Origin: Polyangiaceae bacterium
Lineage (GTDB): Bacteria > Myxococcota_A > Polyangia > Polyangiales > Polyangiaceae
Direction of reading: 5' to 3'
Length of the DNA: 64,000 nt
Assembly (NCBI GenBank): GCA_025937835.1
Contig: JAICQO010000015.1
Location: 33,508-97,507, forward strand
Shown here in pieces: positions 44,069 through 51,476 of the stretch (within the stretch, counting starts at the first letter, position 1; each line of letters opens with the position of its first letter). The notes under the pieces are model-generated. The model was not told the origin of the DNA, made no database searches, and saw nothing but the letters and a program-made list of their open reading frames with translations. A program made the position numbers and the translations under genes.

Positions 44069-44143
44069 CCTCGAACGAGAATAGTGCTCCACGCCAGAAG
44101 TAACAATCGTTCGCCCCACTTAGCGGCTCGATTCTCGTCGAGG
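44069..44143. repeat. Near-perfect inverted repeat upstream of the helical periplasmic gene
   Basis: CCTCGAACGAGAAT (44069-44082) and ATTCTCGTCGAGG (44131-44143) are complementary apart from one extra A, separated by 48 bases. The nearer arm ends 13 bases before the start codon. It may be an operator pair or an RNA structure in the leader that controls the three downstream export genes. Confidence 0.4.
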
Positions 44144-44177
44144 GCTTGCTCTGGGACCGGGCGCGCGAGCCGGCCTC

Positions 44178-44193
44178 CGGGGGCATTCCCCCG
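44178..44193 (-). terminator. GC hairpin after the AgmX-domain gene
   Basis: CGGGGG-CATT-CCCCCG is a perfect 6-bp stem with a 4-base loop, 84 bases past the stop of the AgmX/PglI gene. No T-tract. It may be the end of the large operon before the three export genes, or an attenuator that lets part of transcription pass. Confidence 0.3.
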
Positions 44194-44276
44194 CACACCG
44201 GCGAGCTATTCCGCGTCGTGGGGCTTGCTGAACCATTCATTGCCGTGCCGATTTCAGTACCGCTGAACCTGGCCGC

Positions 44277-45674
44277 TCATTGTTTGACGAACGTGACGGG
44301 CACCACCAGAGCGGCGCTGCCACCTTCCGGCGGATCGAATTGAGCGGCAGCCGCGCGCGATTTGACGCAGGCGATCACGGTCGGCGACAGCGTCCCCTGC
44401 GGCACCGCGGTGACCCCCGAGACCTCGCCTCCCGGGCCGATCTGGATCGTCAGGCGGATCGTGCCCTGTGAATCGGGATTTTCGTTGAGGCCCCGCTGGT
44501 AGCAGGCTCGGAACGACCCGCGCATCCTCTGAACCACGGAGTTGGCGTTGCCGACCCTGCCGCCGCGTTGCGCTTCGAGCGTGGGATTGGCGTTGCCCTT
44601 CGGTCCCGCGACCTTCGCCGCGGTACCGGTGCCGGTCGTCCCCTCGGTTTTGCCCTGCGCGCCGATGCCGCTCAGCCCGAGCCCGCCGGTCTGGCCAGGG
44701 CGCAGCGTGCCGCCGGCTCCGGACACCGCGAGCTCGTCACCGCCGGCGCCGACGCCGGCTCCGCTCTGCGCGGCCGAATCGAGCGAGCCGAGCGCGACCT
44801 CGCCCTTCAGCACGCCGAGCGTGGCGGGCCCCGACGCACTCAGCGCGCCGATCGTCGCCATCTCGAGCTGTTCGAGCTGGTTGGCGACGGCTGCCGCCTC
44901 TTGCTTCGACATCTGTCCGCCGGTCGCCTTCGAGGCCGGAGCCGCCGAAGTCGCCTTGGGCGTCTCGGCTTTCTCAGCCGTTTCGGCCTTCTCGTCGGAG
45001 ACCTCTGCCTTCTCCTCGACGACGGGCGGTGGCGGGAGCGCCTTCAGTGTATCGACCAGCCCCGCAACGGAGTACTCGCCGTCGACCACCGGATCGAGCC
45101 AGTCGGAGTAGATGGCTCCGAGCAGCAGGAAGTGGAACAGGAACGAGAACGCCGCGATGATCGTGGTGTTCCAATCGATCGAGTTCGTGCCGCGAAGGAC
45201 GGCCACGGGTAGCCGCGGCTTGGGTTGGATGGGCGGCGGAGCGACGAACTGGAAGAGCAGCGTGGTGTCGCCGATCACGACCTTGCCGCGCGCGTCGTCG
45301 GTGAGGCGGATCTGGTAGGCGCCCTGGGAGGTGCGACGCGCCTGGCCCTTCAGCACGCTGAGCTCGGAAACGCCGGTCGAAAGGGCGATCCGCCCCTGCG
45401 TCGTGTCGAGGAAGTTCAGGTGGTAGTCATTGCCGATCAGCTCGAAGAGCCGGAACGAGCTGGCGGGTGCTCCCGGGATCACGAACGTGTTGCGCTCGCC
45501 GGGGCCGACCGTGACCGTGCTGCGCTGCTTCACGATCCGCTCTTCGACGACGCGCCCGCCCTGGACGACGCCGATCCGCAGCACCTTCGGCCCGGTACCC
45601 GCCACCGAGCGCATCACCGCCGTCATCGGGCCGGTTCGCTGGGACGGAACGGGTTGCTGGTGGGGGTCGGTCAT
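44277..45674 (-). CDS. GltG/NfsG-like protein with AgmX/PglI C-terminal (TonB-like) domain
   Basis: 465 residues from ATG 45674. The N-terminal cytoplasmic part (about 28-145) is beta-rich and FHA-like (VTVGPGERNTFVIPGAP... GQARRTSQGAYQIRLTDDARGKVVIGDT). One transmembrane helix lies at about 170-190 (TTIIAAFSFLFHFLLLGAIYS). Then come a Pro/Glu/Lys periplasmic arm, a Gly-rich spacer and the AgmX/PglI domain at the end (VVQRMRGSFRACYQRGLNENPDSQGTIRLTIQIGPGGEV... CVKSRAAAAQFDPPEGG). In Myxococcus such TonB-like proteins (GltG, GltJ, NfsG) link the inner-membrane motor to the outer-membrane complex. Last gene of the six-gene operon. Confidence 0.87.
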   Translation of the reverse strand: MTDPHQQPVPSQRTGPMTAVMRSVAGTGPKVLRIGVVQGGRVVEERIVKQRSTVTVGPGERNTFVIPGAPASSFRLFELIGNDYHLNFLDTTQGRIALSTGVSELSVLKGQARRTSQGAYQIRLTDDARGKVVIGDTTLLFQFVAPPPIQPKPRLPVAVLRGTNSIDWNTTIIAAFSFLFHFLLLGAIYSDWLDPVVDGEYSVAGLVDTLKALPPPPVVEEKAEVSDEKAETAEKAETPKATSAAPASKATGGQMSKQEAAAVANQLEQLEMATIGALSASGPATLGVLKGEVALGSLDSAAQSGAGVGAGGDELAVSGAGGTLRPGQTGGLGLSGIGAQGKTEGTTGTGTAAKVAGPKGNANPTLEAQRGGRVGNANSVVQRMRGSFRACYQRGLNENPDSQGTIRLTIQIGPGGEVSGVTAVPQGTLSPTVIACVKSRAAAAQFDPPEGGSAALVVPVTFVKQ

Positions 45675-45706
45675 GCTGGATCCATTCGGTTAGTGGCGCG
45701 GCGCCT

Positions 45707-45943
45707 TCAAAAGGGTTCGCGGGAAATCGCGCGTTCGATCCGGTCCAGAAAGGGTTGGCGGAGCTCGCCGAGCGTCAGCTTCGGCTGGATCCGGCTGACA
45801 TCGACGGCTGCGATCGGCTTCTGAACGCGCCCGACGATGGTCACCTCGCTGATGGTGATCACCCGGCTGCCCTTCCTCTGTTGAGCCAGCGCCGGCGTCG
45901 AGATGATCAGCAGAACGCCCACGAGCCATGCGGTTCGCATCAC
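45707..45943 (-). CDS. Small periplasmic protein, GltF/NfsF position
   Basis: 78 residues from GTG 45943 (four-base overlap with the TPR lipoprotein) or ATG 45940. Signal peptide MMRTAWLVGVLLIISTPALAQ, then about 57 residues: RKGSRVITISEVTIVGRVQKPIAAVDVSRIQPKL and a helical end LGELRQPFLDRIERAISREPF. The ITISEVTIVGRVQKP segment looks like a beta-hairpin that could add to a partner's sheet. Its place between the E-like and G-like genes matches gltF/nfsF in order only; I cannot confirm homology. Confidence 0.75.
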   Translation of the reverse strand: MMRTAWLVGVLLIISTPALAQQRKGSRVITISEVTIVGRVQKPIAAVDVSRIQPKLTLGELRQPFLDRIERAISREPF

Positions 45944-47340
45944 TTGCCTCCTTTGCCGGGCGCGCCGGTGAGCGGGGGCGCCCCGCCCGGGGGAGCGGCA
46001 GGCGCCGTTTTGGCGGGCGCGGCGGGCGCGGGCTGGGGCTTGGGGGCCGGCTGTGCCTTGGCTGCCGCCGCCTCCTCTGCCTTGGCCTCGAGCACGCCCT
46101 TCTTCGTCTTGGCGCGCGTGATGAGCTCGTCGGTGTCGTCACCGACGCTGTCTTTGCGCGAGCGCAGCTTCTTGTACTGCTCGAGCTCCGAGATCGCCCT
46201 GTCTACCGCCTGCTCCGGAGTGACGCCCGGAATGTTCTCGGAGAACAGGTAAAGGAGGCCGAGGTTGTAGTGCACTTGATAAAGCGAGGGGTCTTTGCGC
46301 ATCACCCACTCGAGCTCGCGCTTGGCTTCGGCGGGCTTGCCGATCAGACGGTAGGCGTCACCGAGGTTCAGGTGCGCGAGCACGTGATCGGCGCGATGGC
46401 GGATCGCACCTTCGAGCAGCACGGTGGCCTCGGGCGCGTTGCCCGAAGCGAGCAGAAACGCGGCCAGATTGACGCGCGCCTCCACCAGATCCGGACGCAG
46501 CTCGACGGCGCGCTTGAGCTCTGCGATAGCCAGCGCGCGCTGCCCCTGCTCCTTGTAAATCAGGCCGCGGATCAAGCGCGCTTCCGCGTTGTCCTTGTCG
46601 CGGGGCGGGTTTTCCACGCCGTAGCCGTCCAGGATGCCGCGCAAGGCGTACAGCGCGAGCTCCATGCGCCGCGCCCGGTAGTGGTCGCGCGCGATCGTCA
46701 CCATTGCGGGGCGGTAATCGGGGCGCTTCTTCAGCGCCTCCTGCGCGAGCCGCTGCGCGGCGCCCGAATCGCCCTGGATCGATTTCACCTCCGCGAGCGC
46801 GGCGGAGACGGCGGCGCTCTTGGGCATCGCCGCCATCCGTTGATTCAGGTACTCGACCGCTTCTTCCGGTCGTCCCGAGCGCGCGAGCAAGATCGATAGG
46901 CCGGCGATCGCCGGCTCGTAGTCGGGCACCACTCCGGTCGCTTGGCGGTACGCAGCGAGCGCGCCGCCGACGTCGCCCAGGCGCTCCTTGACCACGGCCA
47001 GCGAGTAGTAAGCCTGGTACGCGCGCGGATCGGCGTCGGTCGCTTTCTCGAAGCCAGCCTGCGCGCCGGACAGATTCTGCATCTTGAACGCCTTCAGACC
47101 GGCCGCATAAGCCTCGGCGGCCGACGCGTTCATGCGCGGCCGCTCGCTGGCCTCGCCGCTCGTCGGATCGTCGCTGATCGCGTACTGAGAATCCGGGTCC
47201 GAAGCTCCCTCGCTCCCCGTGTCGGGCGAGACACCGCCCTGGCCTGGCGTCGCGGGCGGCGGGGCCACGCCTCTTTCGCCGCCACAGGCAGCGAGCACGA
47301 GCGCGGCGAGCAGCGCCAGAGAGTTTGCGGAGCGCCTCAT
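45940..47340 (-). CDS. TPR lipoprotein, GltE/NfsE-like
   Basis: 466 residues from ATG 47340 (ATGA overlap with the large TPR gene). Lipobox LVLAAC in MRRSANSLALLAALVLAACG. From about residue 75 at least seven TPR-like repeats (AAEAYAAGLKAFKMQNLSGAQAGFEKATDADP, AYYSLAVVKERLGDVGGALAAYRQATGVVPD, ARVNLAAFLLASGNAPEATVLLEGAIRHRAD, AHLNLGDAYRLIGKPAEAKRELEWVMRKDP). The tail is Lys/Ala/Pro-rich. In Myxococcus, GltE is a TPR lipoprotein of the periplasmic/outer-membrane part of the gliding complex. Likely the same scaffold role here. Confidence 0.85.
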   Translation of the reverse strand: MRRSANSLALLAALVLAACGGERGVAPPPATPGQGGVSPDTGSEGASDPDSQYAISDDPTSGEASERPRMNASAAEAYAAGLKAFKMQNLSGAQAGFEKATDADPRAYQAYYSLAVVKERLGDVGGALAAYRQATGVVPDYEPAIAGLSILLARSGRPEEAVEYLNQRMAAMPKSAAVSAALAEVKSIQGDSGAAQRLAQEALKKRPDYRPAMVTIARDHYRARRMELALYALRGILDGYGVENPPRDKDNAEARLIRGLIYKEQGQRALAIAELKRAVELRPDLVEARVNLAAFLLASGNAPEATVLLEGAIRHRADHVLAHLNLGDAYRLIGKPAEAKRELEWVMRKDPSLYQVHYNLGLLYLFSENIPGVTPEQAVDRAISELEQYKKLRSRKDSVGDDTDELITRAKTKKGVLEAKAEEAAAAKAQPAPKPQPAPAAPAKTAPAAPPGGAPPLTGAPGKGGK

Positions 47341-50300
47341 TCGACCATCACCGGCAGAGGAGACGGCGAGGCCTCGGACTTCGGCGAAACGATGTGACCC
47401 GGCCGCATGCGCAAGAACATGCCATCCGTGTAGTTCAGCTCTTTCACGCCGGCCGTGAAGCGCTTCATCTTGGCCTCGCCGATCACGTCCGTGAAGAACG
47501 CCAGTCGGCGGATCGCCCGCGTCACTTCCGGCGTGGTCACGCTGTAGCGACGCGAGACCACAACCGACTTGCTGTAGCGATCGACCATGATCTCGTCGAC
47601 GCCGTTGAGCTCGCGCTCGCGGGCGTCGCGCCACTGCTGCTGCACCGTGATCCGCACCTCGTCCGCGCGAGCCTGGAGATCCGGGTTGTCGCTGTTCTCG
47701 GCGCGCTTCAGCAGCGCTTCCTGCTTCGGGTCGAACATCTTCAGGTCGGGCGGCCGCGTGTTGTAGAGGCCGGTGCGCACCGAGTCCCAGACCGTGCCCT
47801 GGCGCGCCAGCGCCGCGGCCGTCCACTCCGGCGACGAGTAGGCGTCGATGATGTGCTGCAGCTTGTCGTCCCACTGCTTCGCTGCGATCACGTCCGCGCG
47901 ATACTTCTGCAACACCTGAACCGCCGTGCCCTTGTAGCGATGATAGCCTGACTCGTAGTCGAACTTGCTGCGAACCTCGTCATCAACGAGCTCGTATTCC
48001 GCCTCGGCTGCCATCGAGGCCTCGCGCGAACCGATCGCCGAGCTGCGCCCGTTCTGGACCGGGGCGAGCTTGCGCCAGCGTTCGAAGGCCGAGATCGCGC
48101 TCTTCCACCAGATCCACTTGTCGTTGCCTTCGGCGTCGCGGCGGGTGCGGGCAGCCCAGTACGCAGCCTGGACCACGTATTGCTGGGCGGCTTCCTTGCC
48201 CTTGTTTTCCTTGTAGTACCCGTCCATCGCGCGCTGCGCGCTCCGGCGCGCCGTGGCGTTCGCTCCGGCGTCGGGGCTCGCGGGATCCCAGCGCTTCAGC
48301 TCCGCGCTGGCGATGATGTAGTCCGCCTCCGCCTTCTGTTGGGGCGACGCGCCGAGCTGCGTGAAGCGAGCCTTGGCGCGGTTCATCCCGGCGCGATCGT
48401 TCAGGCTCGAATACAGTGTCAGCGCCTGGCGCGCGGCTTCACGCCGCTCGTTTTCGGGGAAGTGCTGGTTGTCGGAGACTTTGTCGTAGGTCTGGGCGGC
48501 CTGGGGGTAGTTGAAGAACAACACGTAGGCCGCTGCGAGCGCGTCGTACGCGCCCTTCAGGTAGCCGGCGCGCTCCTCGTACTGCTTCGGGCTCGGTGCA
48601 ACCGGGGGCTTGGCCTTGGGATCACCGTTCTTGAGCCGCGAGAGCGTCTTCTCGCTGCCGTACTTGGCGATGAAGAGCTCGTACATCTCGATCGCCTTGT
48701 CGTACTCGCCGACCTGCTTGTAGGCGAACGCGCCGTTCATCGCGGCTTCGGGGGCCTCGTCGCGATCCGGCGCCGCGTCGAGCGCGGCCTTGTACGCCGC
48801 GGCCGCCTCGCGCCACTTCTTGTTGCGGGCCGGGCCCTCCGGCATCTTCTCGGCGGCCTCGTACAGGCGGCGCGCGTCGACGTAAGCGCCGAAGTCTTTG
48901 ACGGGCTTGCGGATCTCGGCTTCCTTCGCCAGCGTCTCTTCGTTGAAGGCGCAGCTCTTGCCCTCGGCGAGACGGCGGCTCTCGTCGGCGTCGCCCTCGA
49001 AGTTGCTCATGCTGATGAGCTTCTCCCAGGCCTTGTAGCCCCACTCGTTCTTGCCGCAGTACTGGTCGTAGAGCGGCTTGAAGCGCTTGCGAGCGTCGCC
49101 GAACTGGCCGTACACGAAGAACAGATCGGCGGACTGGAACGTGTAGAGCAGGCCGTTCTTCTGGGGATCGCGGTCGAGCGGGATGCGCGCCGTGTAGTCG
49201 TCGCGGGCCTTGATGGCGTCCATCACCAGCGCCGGCACGGTGTCGCGGATCACCTTGCGGTTCGGGCCGTCGCCGTCGAAGCGCACCGCGTCGCGGCGCT
49301 CGACGCCTTCGCGGCCGTTCGACGCCTCGTAGCGGCGGTACGCGTCCTCGAGCAGCTTCTCGGCGATCGCCACCACGTAGTAGGCCGACGGCTGGATGTA
49401 GCGATCGTCCTCGTTCGAGTCACGCACGGCGATCGCGGCCTCGCGTGCGTTCTGGACCTCTTGCGGCGTCGGCGAACGGCCGAGCGTGACGGACAGCACC
49501 ACCACCCAGTAGCGCGCGTCGGCCAGCCAGAAGCGGCTGTCGTAGACGTCGAGCGAGGTCGGATCCTGCTCGATGTACGCGGCCCACCCGGTCTCGGCCA
49601 GCCGGTACTCGGCGACCGAGCGCTCGATCAGCGCGCGCTGCTCACCCTCGTCGCTGGTGGCGACGGCCTTGTCGTAATAGGCGCGGGCCAGGTTGGTGTG
49701 ATCGGCGGCGGCGCGCTTCACGCCGTCGCGCACCAGCTGTTCGGCGCGGGCCAGCGCCTCCGGATCGTCCTTGTTGGCCTCGACCCAGGGCGTCGTGCCC
49801 ACGTACTGAGCGAGCTTGGTCCGGGAGTCCAGGGACTTGGCGGCGTATTCGTCGCGAACGGCGGAGCTCTCGGGTGCGAGCCGGGCCAGCTGCTCGTAGA
49901 GCTCCGAGACGCGGTTCAGCATCACCGGCGCGTCGCGATCGTTCGGGAACCTCTGGAGCGTGAGCTCGAGCGTCGCGATCGCGTTCTGGTTCTGCGTGAT
50001 CTCGATGAACTCCTGCGCGAGCGCCTTGTAGATCTCGACGGACCATTTCTGATCCTGCGGGATGAGCTCGGGATCCTGGAGGCGCGTGATGGCGATACCC
50101 ATCTTGCGCTCGGCCTCGACCGGGTTCGGCTCGGTGTCGAGCACGTCGTTGCGCACCACGAACGGGTGCTCGCTGGGCGGACCGTCGAAATCGACGTACG
50201 TGAGCGAGCCCGCGATGTACGTGTAGGCCTCCGAGCGGAAATCGGCGCCAGGATCGCCGGTCTTCGCCTCCTGCTCGTCGGCGTAACGCAGCAGATTCAC

Positions 50301-51476
50301 GAACTCGCCGACGGCCGTGCGGTAGCGCTGCTGCTTGAAGTAGGTCCAGGCCTGCTTGTACAGGGCAACGCCGTAGATCGGCGGCTTCTTGTAGGCGAGC
50401 GAGTGGCCGTAAGCGCTGACGGCGCGGTTCAGGTTGAAGGGCCCGCCCTGCGGATCGATCTGGTCGAAGTGGAAGTTGCCGAGCTGCCACCAGGCCTCGG
50501 CGACGTACCGCGGCTCGTCGCCCGGCAGCGTCTTCTGGGCGATCGGCTCGCAGTTCGCGTACGGGTCGACGAACGTGAGCTCGTCCCTGCCGGGCGCGGG
50601 TGCGCCACCGCGCCGTCCCCGCGCCTGCTGATCGAGCGGAACGGGGTGGCGATCGTTCCAGTCGTCCCAGTACTTCTGGTCGTGATCCTGCGGCAGGGGC
50701 TGGAGCAGGACCTTGCCGGCCTTGGGGTCGTCCTTGATCGTGTACTGGTTGTTGCAGACCAGCGCGCGCCAGGCTTGCTGGCCTTCCTCGAGCCGTTCGG
50801 CGTCGGTCAGCGCGTGACCGAGGTAGTAGTGGACCGCCGCGACCTCTTCGTACTTCGGGTATTCGCGGATGATCCGCCGATAGAGCTGGATCGCGGGCTC
50901 GAGGCCGTCGGCGAGGTTCGCGTCGGCCTTGTCGCGACCGCGCTCTTCGTAGAGCGCTGCGAGCCGGAACATCGCGTCGGGCGTGGCCTCGGGATCGGCG
51001 TTCGCCCCGCTGTAGCGCACGATGAAGCGCTCGATCCGAGCGATGGCTTCGTTGCGAGCCGTCTCCAGGCCCTGGCGCTCGGTCTTGATCTCGCGGTCGA
51101 GCGCCGCGAGCACGCGCCGCCGACGGTCCTCGTAGTGGTAGCGGACGATCTGAGTCAGCGTGCGGCGGTACTGGCGCGCGCTCGCCTCGTAGTCCTTCGC
51201 TTCCTTGCTCAGGATGTCGAAGGCCTTGAGCTGCGACTTGCTCGGCGCGGGAGGCTTCGGCACCGACTGGCGCAGCTTGATCGAGGCAGGGCCCGTGCCG
51301 GGCACGGTGCCTTTGGTCGGCTCGAACGCCGCCGCCGCGCCGGAGCTCGCCGGAGCGGCCGCGCTGGGGGCGGGGGCCGGCGCCGGCGCGGTCTGCGCAG
51401 AGGCTGCCGAGAGCCCGAGGCTCGCGCCCGCGGCGACCAGCGAAACCAGGAACACGCTCAGGCGAGCCCGGTTCAT
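47337..51476 (-). CDS. Very large periplasmic TPR protein, GltD/AgmU- or NfsD-like
   Basis: 1379 residues from ATG 51476 (ATGA overlap). Cleavable signal MNRARLSVFLVSLVAAGASLGLSAASAQ, then an Ala/Pro linker. Next are more than a dozen degenerate TPR units spread over about residues 90-1290 (for example AMFRLAALYEERGRDKADANLADGLEPAIQLYRRIIREYP, AVHYYLGHALTDAERLEEGQQAWRALV, MNGAFAYKQVGEYDKAIEMYELFIAKYG). The size and plan match the AgmU/GltD and NfsD family of Myxococcus (about 1200 residues), which form periplasmic helical or focal structures. Central scaffold of the operon. No enzyme motif seen. Confidence 0.85.
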   Translation of the reverse strand: MNRARLSVFLVSLVAAGASLGLSAASAQTAPAPAPAPSAAAPASSGAAAAFEPTKGTVPGTGPASIKLRQSVPKPPAPSKSQLKAFDILSKEAKDYEASARQYRRTLTQIVRYHYEDRRRRVLAALDREIKTERQGLETARNEAIARIERFIVRYSGANADPEATPDAMFRLAALYEERGRDKADANLADGLEPAIQLYRRIIREYPKYEEVAAVHYYLGHALTDAERLEEGQQAWRALVCNNQYTIKDDPKAGKVLLQPLPQDHDQKYWDDWNDRHPVPLDQQARGRRGGAPAPGRDELTFVDPYANCEPIAQKTLPGDEPRYVAEAWWQLGNFHFDQIDPQGGPFNLNRAVSAYGHSLAYKKPPIYGVALYKQAWTYFKQQRYRTAVGEFVNLLRYADEQEAKTGDPGADFRSEAYTYIAGSLTYVDFDGPPSEHPFVVRNDVLDTEPNPVEAERKMGIAITRLQDPELIPQDQKWSVEIYKALAQEFIEITQNQNAIATLELTLQRFPNDRDAPVMLNRVSELYEQLARLAPESSAVRDEYAAKSLDSRTKLAQYVGTTPWVEANKDDPEALARAEQLVRDGVKRAAADHTNLARAYYDKAVATSDEGEQRALIERSVAEYRLAETGWAAYIEQDPTSLDVYDSRFWLADARYWVVVLSVTLGRSPTPQEVQNAREAAIAVRDSNEDDRYIQPSAYYVVAIAEKLLEDAYRRYEASNGREGVERRDAVRFDGDGPNRKVIRDTVPALVMDAIKARDDYTARIPLDRDPQKNGLLYTFQSADLFFVYGQFGDARKRFKPLYDQYCGKNEWGYKAWEKLISMSNFEGDADESRRLAEGKSCAFNEETLAKEAEIRKPVKDFGAYVDARRLYEAAEKMPEGPARNKKWREAAAAYKAALDAAPDRDEAPEAAMNGAFAYKQVGEYDKAIEMYELFIAKYGSEKTLSRLKNGDPKAKPPVAPSPKQYEERAGYLKGAYDALAAAYVLFFNYPQAAQTYDKVSDNQHFPENERREAARQALTLYSSLNDRAGMNRAKARFTQLGASPQQKAEADYIIASAELKRWDPASPDAGANATARRSAQRAMDGYYKENKGKEAAQQYVVQAAYWAARTRRDAEGNDKWIWWKSAISAFERWRKLAPVQNGRSSAIGSREASMAAEAEYELVDDEVRSKFDYESGYHRYKGTAVQVLQKYRADVIAAKQWDDKLQHIIDAYSSPEWTAAALARQGTVWDSVRTGLYNTRPPDLKMFDPKQEALLKRAENSDNPDLQARADEVRITVQQQWRDARERELNGVDEIMVDRYSKSVVVSRRYSVTTPEVTRAIRRLAFFTDVIGEAKMKRFTAGVKELNYTDGMFLRMRPGHIVSPKSEASPSPLPVMVE

